From: Cyclostephanos tholiformis | Lineage: Eukaryota; Bacillariophyta; Thalassiosirophyceae; Thalassiosirales; Thalassiosiraceae | Length of the DNA: 25,339 bases | NCBI GenBank assembly: GCA_036939975.1 | Contig: JALLPB010001049.1 | Location: 1-25,339 of the forward strand | Direction of reading: 5' to 3' | Shown here: positions 17,178 to 25,339 of the stretch, one piece after another | How positions within the stretch are numbered: position 1 is the first letter of the stretch | How the letters are laid out: every line of letters starts with the position of its first letter | Translations under genes and position numbers: made by a program | The notes under the pieces: model-generated | Seen by the model: only the letters and a program-made list of their open reading frames with translations | What the model was told of the DNA's origin: nothing | Databases searched by the model: none

Positions 17178-19148
17178 ATGGGAAAGAGGGGAAAAGCTGC
17201 CAGGAAGCGCCGACGGGAGAACGAGGTAGTTAACACGGCGCCAGCGCTCGTTGCGTCTCAATTCATAGCAAGCGCCGACGGTGACGTCGCAGGCGACGAC
17301 GATGACGACTCGGCCAACGGCGGAGGTGGCAGCGATGCCATGGCGGAAGGAGACGGGATGCACGGCATTCCCGATGCGGCGCTGGATACGACGGTTGCGA
17401 CGCTGCACAGGCTTTGCGGATTGGTCGACCCGATCACGGGGAGGCATGCACTGAGAGATAAGAGATATCGAGGCCTGCGTAGGGTCCTGTACGAGTTGCG
17501 GAATGGCGGGTGTTTCACCGACCCACAGTCGAGCGGCGCCAATGGTGCCTCGGGGGCGGCGTCGTCGTCGTCGACGGTCGGCGCCGCAAACGGCAGTCCC
17601 ACCCCGCCCCGTTTCATATCATCCTCCAGGATAACGCGGGAGGTATCGGCACAAATCGAAAATGGCGCGTGGGAAATGGCGGTGAATACCCTGCGTGGCG
17701 CACGAAGGGGACGGGACGAGGCGCGTCGTGCGGTGCAATGGAACGAGCATGCATCGAAGGGCACCGCTGCTAATTGTTATTCACGTCCCAAGTTGGGAGC
17801 GGTGCAGCGGTGGGTTAGACAATTGGATGCCGCGGGAACGGACGATCCGTTAGCCCTGGGGGTATTGGATGCGATCCTACGCCTGGTCTCGCCCGAGACG
17901 ATGCTTCCAGTGGACGAGGTCGATATCGATAAGGCAACGTGGGCAAGGCTGGGAGTAGTCGACGGCTCATCATCCGACGGTGATGGGATAATCAATGATG
18001 AATGCGGGAGGGTCCGATTATTTCCCCAGTTGGATCTCCGTCGTAGGGGCCCCATACCGAAGCTTCCAGAGGATGATCGCGTCAAGCTGGACGACATCGT
18101 CGACTCGATCGTTTCATGGGTCCAAGTTGGTGAAGACGGCATCCGCCGGATCTCTTGCCCCAAAGCGGCGAGGAAAGCTCATATGAATGTTTTATTCCGT
18201 CGATGTGGATTTGAAAAAAGTGTTGAGAGGGTGCCGCCCAACCATTACGACCTCGAAATCGTCACCACGGCACCGATTGTGGAGACGAGGTCGCCCGGAA
18301 GCTGCCACTTTGACACATTATCAGGTAATCATATTCTCCTTGAGAATTGCGAAAGTCGTCCCATCGCGAAAACGCCATTACCGTATGTAAAAGATTCGTT
18401 CTTGCTGGAAAACGTGATATCTCCAACGGAATGCGATCGCCTGATCGCTTCGGCTGAGTTGGCAGGATATCACCCCGATGAACCCATGGGAGGTCAGCCT
18501 GGAGCTTCTATACTTGCTCATGCATGTGTTTGGGTCGTAGATCATAAATTGGAGCGAACAATTTTCGAGAGGGTGAAGAGATTCTTGCCTTCCTACGAAC
18601 AATATCGGCAGGAGGAGTGCTCGGGGGATGTTGAAACTTTAGAGCCACTGGGATTGAACCGTCGATTTCGATTCTATCGCTACGTTCCTGGACGTTACTA
18701 CCGGCCACATATCGATGGTGCTTGGCCGCCATCGGGCTTCGACGGAGAAGGAAATTATAGATATGATATCTGCGACGTGACGAACAAAAATGGTCTTCAA
18801 TTCGTTTCGAGGTTGGCTGGAGCTGATGAAAAGCGCGAAGACTTCCCGAAGCAGCTGTCCGTCACTTTTAAGAAAGAGTGTCACGGCACAACAAGCAACC
18901 GTAGGCGTGAACTGTCTCGTCTTACGTTTCTAATTTACCTCAATGACGATTTCGACGGCGGTCACACGACTTTCCTTATTCCTGATGCAGAAAAGGAAGG
19001 TGTTTTAAACGCGTTCCCCGTAAACCCTGTTCGCGGCGGAATTCTTGTGTTTCCTCATGGTTCGTGTGCTGCTCCGCTGCATGAGGGAAGCCCTGTTCTA
19101 AAAAGGTGCAAGTATGTTGTGAGGACTGAAGTGGAATACTTTGCATGA
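17178..19148 (+). CDS. 2-oxoglutarate/Fe(II) dioxygenase with a C-terminal prolyl 4-hydroxylase-like domain, intronless
   Basis: A single 656-residue frame. The N-terminus is strongly basic (MGKRGKAARKRRRENE), like a nuclear localisation signal. Residues about 20-400 are not recognised, with Gly/Ser/Ala-rich patches near 120-145. The catalytic domain starts near 407 (SFLLENVISPTECDRLI) and carries the iron ligands H511 and D513 in YRPHIDGAWPP, then LTFLIYLNDDFDGGHTTF, RGGILVFPHG and the distal H635 in APLHEGSPV. K645, ten residues after H635, sits where prolyl 4-hydroxylases bind 2-oxoglutarate. The expected reaction is hydroxylation of a protein residue using 2-oxoglutarate and oxygen. The substrate is unknown, and nuclear placement is inference. 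It is divergent from the Rieske-like gene. Confidence 0.88.
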   Translation: MGKRGKAARKRRRENEVVNTAPALVASQFIASADGDVAGDDDDDSANGGGGSDAMAEGDGMHGIPDAALDTTVATLHRLCGLVDPITGRHALRDKRYRGLRRVLYELRNGGCFTDPQSSGANGASGAASSSSTVGAANGSPTPPRFISSSRITREVSAQIENGAWEMAVNTLRGARRGRDEARRAVQWNEHASKGTAANCYSRPKLGAVQRWVRQLDAAGTDDPLALGVLDAILRLVSPETMLPVDEVDIDKATWARLGVVDGSSSDGDGIINDECGRVRLFPQLDLRRRGPIPKLPEDDRVKLDDIVDSIVSWVQVGEDGIRRISCPKAARKAHMNVLFRRCGFEKSVERVPPNHYDLEIVTTAPIVETRSPGSCHFDTLSGNHILLENCESRPIAKTPLPYVKDSFLLENVISPTECDRLIASAELAGYHPDEPMGGQPGASILAHACVWVVDHKLERTIFERVKRFLPSYEQYRQEECSGDVETLEPLGLNRRFRFYRYVPGRYYRPHIDGAWPPSGFDGEGNYRYDICDVTNKNGLQFVSRLAGADEKREDFPKQLSVTFKKECHGTTSNRRRELSRLTFLIYLNDDFDGGHTTFLIPDAEKEGVLNAFPVNPVRGGILVFPHGSCAAPLHEGSPVLKRCKYVVRTEVEYFA

Positions 19149-19464
19149 ATACCTGAAGAATATTTGTGTAGAGTGTTGGAGTCTGGTGAGCTGTCTACGT
19201 TATTGATCGGATGACACAATTAATTGCATCCTGATCAAAATATATAACTTATTAGCAGTTAGGAAATAGAATCTAAGCGATTGACTGCAACAACATACGT
19301 CATTTCCATGTAGTATGATTAAATTTCCAACCAGCAGCCCTTCGTGCCCAACAAAGAATACGCACCTAGTCGATTGTATTCATCGTACGATATGCATTCA
19401 TTCAAATAAACATAAAAAGTGAAAGTGTGTATGTTTTCTTCCCTGTGGTAACAACCGCGTTTCT
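19149..19464. other. Convergent intergenic region, no gene seen
   Basis: 3' flanks of the dioxygenase (plus) and the small membrane protein gene (minus). AT-rich; nothing coding is seen. Confidence 0.6.
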
Positions 19465-19998
19465 CTACAGACTCTTCCTAGCTAGGCGTGCAGATCGTCG
19501 CCCTGATGGAGTTTGCACACTGCCAATTCCAGTTGCTATCTTCTTTTTCAACTTCGGTGAATCTTTTGGCGGTGGTTCGTACTTAACCTTTTTATTGCGC
19601 TGATTTGCAATCGCTCTCGACTTGTAACTTTTCATGATCAACAGGCCCACCACAATAACGGCCACGCCAACCAGCAATGCAACCTTGAGAAGTTTGATAA
19701 AATTTGAGATGGAGAGAGAAATATTATGAGGACAAAAAACGGTCGCCTAGATTACAATTATAACTGATGGGTCATGGCAAAGTCGTGATGCTATTTTTCA
19801 ATCGATCGACCTCACGGTTTCGGTTATGGTGACAATAGGCACTTTTTCCGACACCGATTCACTCACCAAAATTGGGTCATCAAGTTTTAGCTCCATGACT
19901 GTCATCTGTCGCTGGATACAAGCTCGTTCCTCGGTGTTGTTGGAGGATTCGTGTGGGCTCTCGTTGGACGGCGTTTCATGGATGGAGGAGAGAGCGTG
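19465..19998 (-). CDS. Small single-pass membrane protein, 5' end unresolved
   Basis: Two exons are supported on the minus strand: 19998-19867 and 19683-19465. They join in phase 0 across a GTGAGT...CAAG intron. The first holds a hydrophilic segment (SNESPHESSNNTEERACIQ) with in-frame Met in RQMTVMELKLDD. The second starts with one hydrophobic helix (VALLVGVAVIVVGLLIM), then a basic, Pro/Lys-rich tail (KSYKSRAIANQRNKKVKY, then KLKKKIATGIG) ending ARKSL. If translation starts at MTVMELK the protein has 85 residues; an upstream exon in 20000-20280 is also possible, since TTATTTCAG precedes the first exon. The function is unknown; topology suggests a membrane anchor with a basic tail. Confidence 0.55.
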
Positions 19999-20451
19999 CT
20001 GAAATAATAATGGTACATTTTTTGTCAGTGTCAAACCATCGCCAAAAAAAAAGAGAAGGGACGACAAAAATTGCCACCAAGTCACGCAGGTTTCGTACGT
20101 ACATTGGAGCTCGTACCGTACTTCCCTGTACTAAAAATAATCGTATGTAATATGTACGATAAACAATAGTACACATTTTCAAGTACGATACGCGACGAGT
20201 GTGAAAGTTCCATCCACCAGGCCACGCTGCACGATGCCATCATCACTAAACCCTCCCGCCCTCCCCATTCGTCAACTGAAGAGGAGGAGGATGGAACGAT
20301 TTTTAGGGAAGATAGGGCAAATGAAAGATTACGAAGAAGGATGAAGATCCGCCCCTCGTATTTGGTACCGATTGATGGTACGGATACTTGGTGCTGTTGG
20401 TTACAGTGGTATTGCTGGGGGTACGCTGCGCTCTAGTCGTAATCACAATAA
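19999..20451. promoter_or_regulatory. Upstream region between divergent units, no firm gene
   Basis: Contains clustered GTAC/CGTACG words (CGTACGTACATT at 20095-20106, CGTACCGTACTT at 20113-20124). It probably holds the 5' end of the minus-strand membrane-protein gene. A short plus-strand frame starts at ATG 20291 and soon stops. A hydrophobic plus-strand frame (LVLLVTVVLLGV, then LIAAAILGVM) spans 20386-20540 without an ATG; it may be part of an unresolved gene. Confidence 0.3.
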
Positions 20452-21164
20452 GAATTGCAATGCTGCTGCCTCAGCTCATTGCTGCCGCTATTCTTGGCGT
20501 GATGACCACCGTCCCCGAGTCAGTGGTGGATCCTGCTTAACGATTCGTTTGGGTTGAATTCCTGATATCGCCTGCCTAAGCTGCATCTCACCTTAATCAC
20601 CTCGGCAGCTACCATACAACGGCCTTGACATTTACACGATTGGTCTCTCGTTCATCTTGTGTGTCTTGAATTTGACCTGAGGGACGTGGTGCTGGAAGTG
20701 CACAGTCAAGCTGAGTGGGGGGGTCGTGCGTTATCTTCCGCCGAATACCCTTGGATTCACACCGACATCATCATTTTCATCGACTTCATGGACGATGAAA
20801 TATGATGCGAATATCACCGCGACCATTTTAGTCTTGACTGACCTTTGTCGATGCAAACTGGGGGAATGTGGAATGCTTTTACAACGGGGACTACGGTGGA
20901 AGACGAAAATGACAAATGCGACGAGAGAACACGACCATCAACGACAGCAACGGTAGAAAGCAATAACAGCGGCAGGCCGCGACGTCAAAATAAGACTAGG
21001 CAGACGGCCACATCAACGTAAGACGACAACTTTTGAACAGAACAAAACCCTTAAGGAGTGCGACACTTGTTTCATACGCGGATGTTAGCATTGTCGTCAT
21101 TTCAATCCCATCAACTGTGTTTGTGGCGATACTGCCGCGAAAGTCTTCCCTTTACTCAGGCTAG
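20452..21164 (+). other. Possible unresolved or decayed plus-strand gene
   Basis: One frame (20452-21018) contains six TGA codons but no TAA or TAG. Its pieces read like protein: 20629-20802 (FDLRDVVLEVHSQAEWGG, HTDIIIFIDFMDDEI) and 20842-21017 (MQTGGMWNAFTTGTTVEDEN and a Thr/Arg/Asn-rich stretch). The latter can splice through a GTAAGA donor at 21018 and TTAG acceptor (intron 21018-21088) to IVVISIPSTVFVAIL, stopping at 21164. Either the TGA codons mark decay, the exon structure is more complex, or TGA is recoded. No family was recognised. Confidence 0.25.
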
Positions 21165-21595
21165 TGTCGCCCAATCACAAGACATCTTAGTGATAGATGA
21201 CTCTTTAAAAAAAGTACAAAGAACAGAAGCTGCGTTGTCGTGCATGCGCAGGAGGCCTGTATGTGTTTTAACTGGGTAACGCAAAAGCACACGAAAGCTT
21301 TCTACTCATCCCTCATATTCAAGCTCTTGTGCTTTGTTAAACCTGAAATGAAATATAGCCTTATTTCTTCATTTGCTACAGCACCTCCCCCATTTTCGCG
21401 ACAAGTGCACCCTGATTGGAGCACTGCCCTGACACATCCAGTTAAAAGAAATCACGACTCATTGATATCACTCCAGGTCTCTGACTCAAATTCGACGTCT
21501 GATTAAAACATGTATCCGAAAAACACAAATTCACGTTGTTTCTTATCATAAGTCGGCGCTGAAGAATTCACTCGAAAGTATCACTGACATATCAC
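21165..21595. other. Intergenic stretch, no gene seen
   Basis: Short frames (for example 21240-21506, plus) lack family resemblance. Probably 3' flank of the minus-strand plastid protein gene. Confidence 0.45.
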
Positions 21596-22614
21596 TTAAG
21601 TGCTCCCCCGGACTAACCACGTTTTCTTAAAGTCCTCTGTCTCGATAACCAAGTAGCCCTCAATCAAACCTGGACCCTGTGGTTTGAACTTGACAATGAA
21701 ATGCGTATCCTCTCGTTGCATGAGTGACCCCTCGTTTGGCTCAACGGACCAGTCCATGGGCGTATCGCTAGTGAATGCTGCGCGAAAGTCTGAGAATCCC
21801 ATGTAGGGATTTCGAAGCTGTCCGATAGGTCGATTAATACAGACCGATGAGGTAAAGATATTTGCGAAGGTTTGTTTACTCGGCGGGCGTTTTGACTTAC
21901 GTAGAGATCATGGGCGGCAACCTTAGTAACAGCCGACTTCAACTCGATGATTCCCTCGATTTCATCCCCCGCCACGACCGGACCAAACGCGGCGTCCATA
22001 TCGAACTCTTCGTTCCTCTCCACGCCAAACTTAGCAAGAGTACGCCAATCCTCCTCTGCCGAGCTTTGCCTGGAATCAAAAGCATCCGCCATATTCTTAA
22101 GCGCCTGGTTCTTGGCTCGTACCTCCTGCTGATTGGCCCAATTCTCCAGTTGTTGCGCTCTGGCGGTATCCATCTTGGGATTTCCCGCACGAAGCGCGTC
22201 AGCGTATCCAGAGGACGTGCCCCAGGCGTTTTTCGCCGACATCGACTTGGAATTGAAGAGAGATACCCCGGAATCGATCTTCTCAAGTCCCTTTTGGCCA
22301 TCCCCCGCCACACCCATCTGTCCGTCCCCGCCATCGAATTCGTTAAAATCGACGAAGTCCTTGAACGATCCCGGACCGTAGGATACGATTTGGGACTTGT
22401 CCATCTTATTCGCCTCGCGCGACTCCTCGTCGGGGACAGGACTGGAGTCGGCTGCGTTGAGATCGCGAGATAGGTTGTCCAGATAGCCCCCGAGCGGTGT
22501 CAATGATACACTATGGGTCATGGGCAGACACGATGGCACGAATGCATTAATTACATTCCTGGTCGTGGTGCCAGCGCTGATGAGTAAGAGGAATACTGAT
22601 TTAGATGGATGCAT
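21596..22614 (-). CDS. Plastid-targeted protein with a C-terminal Ig/MSP-like beta domain, two exons
   Basis: Exons are 22614-21901 and 21817-21596 (minus strand, phase 0, GTAAGT...GACAG), giving 311 residues. The ATG at 22614 is chosen because it opens a signal peptide (MHPSKSVFLLLISAG) followed by A24-F25 in VINAFVPS, the diatom plastid-entry pattern; the frame remains open upstream but enters repeat sequence. Residues 40-200 are polar and probably partly disordered, with a helical KNQALKNMADAFDSRQS segment. Residues about 205-311 form beta-rich sequence: VAGDEIEGIIELKSAV, FRAAFTSDTPMDWSVEP, HFIVKFKPQGPGLIEGYL, ETEDFKKTWLVRGST. The end resembles Ig-like/MSP/PapD folds that bind other proteins. 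The function is unknown; a plastid partner-binding role is inference. Confidence 0.75.
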
Positions 22615-22684
22615 GGTTGTTATCCTCAAGATGAGATCTATCCGGGGTCTTTCCTGTGTAATAAATATGATGAGGCAGAAGTTC

Positions 22685-22724
22685 AACCTGGTGATCGCAT
22701 TATTATTGTATGTTCCCCCAGGTT
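22685..22724. repeat. AACCTGG...CCAGGTT inverted repeat
   Basis: Seven-bp perfect arms (22685-22691 and 22718-22724) close to, and sharing the words AACCTGGTGAT and CCAGGTT with, the foldback element at 22791-22924. It may be a fragment of the same family. Confidence 0.4.
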
Positions 22725-22790
22725 CCCCACTACCCTGGCTAGCACAATACCTTAACCTAGGTATGGGGACACAATACTGGTTCCTCTGGT

Positions 22791-22924
22791 GATGTGGGTT
22801 CATTTTTTGTCCTCAAACCTGGTGATATGTAAATACTTCCCGGTTGTTTATCTAGCTTTGCCGCTAGATAAATGTTTGGTAAAAACATACCACCAGGTTT
22901 GGGGTCAATTATTTACCCCACATC
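22791..22924. mobile_element. Foldback MITE, about 134 bp
   Basis: The two halves are imperfect reverse complements over about 64 bp around a 6-nt centre (TTTGCC, 22857-22862). Outer ends are GATGTGGG and CCCCACATC; inner arms end TTTATCTAGC and GCTAGATAAA. Shared blocks include AAACCTGGTGATATGT against AAACCTGGTGGTATGT. No coding sequence. Arm divergence suggests an old insertion in the flank of the plastid-protein gene. Confidence 0.7.
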
Positions 22925-23010
22925 AAGTACGCCTACATACCTTGGCATGACGTGACATGTGTGACCTCGCCAATCCCCCCCACACACAAAAATATTGCTT
23001 CCGAAATTCG

Positions 23011-25339
23011 ATGTCATCACCACCAGCACCGCTGCCGCCGTGGCCGCTTCGGGGATCCCCTCCCCCCCCTCCCCTCCCTTCACTTATGCATCCCTGCCGT
23101 CGACCCCAATGTCATCATCGGTATTGCCGCAGCCGTCTTCGTCACCGCTGCTATCACCGCTGTTTCCACCGCTACTAAGACAGATGGGGACAGTAAAGGA
23201 AATCATGGTGAAGGTGATAAGTAAACAATCCTCAGAAAAATATGCCGGTCAGAATGCAATTTTTGCCATGTTTTGCTTCGATTCAGCCGATCTGAGGGTT
23301 AGTCTTTTGGAAGAGTGGTTTGTCAAAAAAGTCACTGCATGTCAAACGCTGCGCGAAAAGCAAAAATATGCGAAAGATTGCTGCATGAATATGAGTCCGG
23401 ACGATGACAATTGTCCATTTAAACTATCGAATCTAACGTTCGTTCATTTTAGTGACTTCCTTACACAGCGCAAGGCACACAAGGGGAAACATCGCGGTAA
23501 GATGATGGCACTTGGGAATGAATCTTATGAGCAGTCCCAGAGTTCTCTAAAGCATCTATTCTGCATGAGCAAATATGCCATGTCGGGGGATTTCTTTGAA
23601 AACCTCAAGCAGTTCACCAAGGGCATCCGACAACACGTTGCCGATAAGAAAAAGAGTGAAGGTGATGTTGCCATTGTTGGAAAGAGGAAAGAAGAAGATG
23701 GGGTTTAATGTGTTCAAAAGGATTTGCAAGCTGATGATGAAGGAACATGATGAAGAGTATATTTTTGCACTTGCTTTTTTGACTCTTGAATGGAATCTCA
23801 TGGCGAGATCAGAAAATGTTGTGTATGTGCATATTTTGCATGTCCACTGGGAGGAGGATTGCATTGTCTTTCGCTTTGTCAAAAGCAAAGGCAACCAGAT
23901 GGGGTGTAACCACAATCAAGAGTGGCATGTTTATGCTAACCCTCATATCCCTGCCATTTGCCCAGTTCTTGCTCTTGCATGCTATATATTCTCAAATCCA
24001 GGTGTATTTTCTGTCAGCAAGGATGAGATAAACAACAAGCAGTAGGAGGAGGAGGATGGGGAGGTTGAGGTGCAGGGGGGGGATGGTGGTGGAGCGGGCC
24101 GCCCTGCTTCATCCAAAGGTTGCCTTTTTCCTGGTGACCACCAGTATGATTGATTCATGAGTTGTCTGCATTAGATTATCGAAAAATATCCCAATGAGTT
24201 TTTTGCATTGGGCATAAATCCTGGCAATTTGGGATCTCACTCTGCCAGGAAAGGTGCAAGCAGTCATGCCTGTTCTGGCACAATGGTCTCTCCACCAATT
24301 GTGTCAATATGTCTTCGTGCAATGTGGAGTTTGGGCCACGTCAAGGAGCAATCAATAGTTGTTTGTGGTCTTGATGTAACGATGTGTTGTTTGCTGTGTT
24401 GCCTCCCTTTTTTGATTTTGAGCCAGGCGATGGAAGAGCAGACAATATCTATTCCCTGATGAGTGAATACATGGTTTGTGGTGACCGTGTCCCTGCAAGT
24501 GTGCATCACATTTTTTTCTTTTGCTTTGCCTCATTGTGCTTTCACTTTGACTATTTGTCAGCAGTTTTGCACCCGAAGAATAAACTACAGGCATCTCACT
24601 TCTTCAACAATATTCCCAACTATGCGAGAGATGCAGCTACTGTCAAGTATCCTTGGAACAAAACAGATGCAACTCCCACACTCACAGGCCTCCCTCCACA
24701 CATTACTATTCTTGCAAATTTTGAGCAGCTGAAGTTGGACATGGCGGCAGCAAGGGAAGCAATTCTCAATGGGGTAGAGGCTGAACTTGACAGGAGACGC
24801 ATTGGGTCACAGAGTCACTTTGACAAGGAGGAAATTCTTGCACGGATGAATGACTTGCACAATGAGCTACTAAAGAAGGTTGATGTTTGTGGACGTAGCT
24901 CGGCTACTGCATTGCGGAATGTTTGGGTTGATGATGATTATGACGAATTTCTAGTAAGTGAGGCCGATGAAGATTCCCCACAACCTCTCACCATTGTTGA
25001 TGTGTCTGAATCACCAAACAGCAGGAGATTTCAGTTCTTCTACTCAGGAAGAGGTGAGATTAGGCGCCTCCCTAATACCTTTGTGTTTCCTCACATGACT
25101 CTTTACACGCTTATTACGAGCTGGTTTTGTGGGAATCCGAGCTTGAAAACAATTCCATTCAAGTTTTTGAAGCAATCCAAATTCAAGGAGGAGAAAACAA
25201 AGAGAGCATATCGAAAAATGAAAGCAATGATTGATGCTGTGATTGTGGGGGCAAAGAAGGTAGATGCATGGGATCCACAACCTGGCACTTGGGAAGTAGG
25301 GATGGCATTGAGATTGTATGAGAGTGTGCGCCCTTTATT
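23011..25339 (+). mobile_element. Decayed Crypton-type tyrosine-recombinase element, running off the window
   Basis: Reading-frame pieces in order: 23109-about 23690 (after a Pro/Ser-rich start, unclear between ATG 23011 and 23109; YAGQNAIFAMFCFDSADLR), about 23690-24375 in a second frame, and 24375-25339 in a third that is open to the edge. Piece 2 has recombinase box I Arg (EWNLMARSENV, codon 23806), a Lys in FVKSKGNQ and the H-x-x-R box (SHSARKG, His 24238, Arg 24247). It is broken by TAG 24043, TGA 24151 and TAG 24172. The expected catalytic Tyr after WSLGHVKEQ reads Ser (24352-24354). Piece 3 continues LFAVLPPFFDF, a coiled-coil-like acidic region, and FVFPHMTLYTLITSWFCG with a basic helix after it, resembling the GCR1_C DNA-binding domain of Cryptons. 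Low CpG use differs from the host genes. Confidence 0.75.
24375..25339 (+). pseudogene. C-terminal part of the Crypton recombinase with a GCR1_C-like domain, incomplete at the window edge
   Basis: Open for more than 320 codons with no stop up to the last base. Landmarks are LFAVLPPFFDFEPGDGRADN, a helical segment (NFEQLKLDMAAAREAILNG, KEEILARMNDLHNELLKKV) likely to form a coiled coil, an acidic stretch (WVDDDYDEFLVSEADED), then FVFPHMTLYTLITSWFCGN, KFLKQSKFKEEKTKRAYRK and W residues typical of GCR1_C. It is offset by one frame from the catalytic part at about 24375, so it is called a pseudogene piece although locally intact. Confidence 0.7.

Noticed and set aside
18378..18884. Minus-strand frames within the dioxygenase
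   Set aside because: They overlap the intact catalytic domain on the plus strand and have no independent support.
21862..22473. 203-codon plus-strand frame
   Set aside because: Antisense to the plastid-protein exon 1, which has a targeting signal and a consistent splice; this frame is Arg/Leu-rich shadow sequence.
22664..22803. N-terminal extension of the plastid protein to 22803
   Set aside because: The extra codons fall in repeat-derived sequence and would bury the signal peptide that begins at the ATG at 22614.

Overview
The window is eukaryotic nuclear DNA, most likely from a diatom or a close stramenopile alga. The reasons are spliced genes with GTGAG/GTAAG-type donors, two proteins whose N-termini look like diatom bipartite plastid presequences (a signal peptide, then an A-F junction), and several transposon families known from diatoms. 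No rRNA, tRNA or CRISPR was recognised. All gene models below were spliced by eye from in-phase GT-AG junctions and family similarity. The genus cannot be fixed from the sequence.

Layout, left to right. (1) 655-3804, plus: a six-exon SLC35F6-like drug/metabolite-family transporter. (2) 4007-4141, minus: the intact 3' end of a second metalloprotease gene, stopping exactly at an ambiguous base (N, 4142). (3) About 4929-7830: a broken, 3'-truncated piggyBac-like element, interrupted by an AT-rich foldback insertion (5874-6755). (4) 8152-10293, minus: a five-exon secreted reprolysin/gametolysin-like zinc metalloprotease with a 20-nt microexon, a His-rich segment and a cystine-knot-like tail. (5) About 10665-14186: a nearly full-length piggyBac-like element whose catalytic frame is open but whose 5' coding part is frameshifted. 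(6) 14529-15779, plus: a three-exon mitochondrial oxoglutarate/malate-type carrier. (7) 16138-17029, minus: a plastid-targeted Rieske-like protein with two CxxC motifs in place of CxH/CxxH. (8) 17178-19148, plus: an intronless 2-oxoglutarate/Fe(II) prolyl-4-hydroxylase-like protein, divergent from (7) across 148 bp. (9) 19465-19998, minus: a small single-pass membrane protein, 5' end unresolved. (10) 20452-21164, plus: a poorly resolved, possibly decayed or selenocysteine-type coding region. (11) 21596-22614, minus: a plastid-targeted protein with a C-terminal Ig/MSP-like domain. (12) 22791-22924: a small foldback MITE. (13) About 23011-25339, plus: a decayed Crypton-type tyrosine-recombinase element running off the right edge.

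The host genes do not form a pathway and appear to be ordinary single-copy loci. The dynamic part is 3.8-14.2 kb, where two related piggyBac-like copies, a nested MITE and a duplicated metalloprotease tail lie side by side. The strongest leads are the hidden tandem metalloprotease paralog at the N, the all-cysteine Rieske-like plastid protein, the cystine-knot tail shared by both metalloproteases, and the unusual piggyBac N-terminal region with a SAP-like segment.
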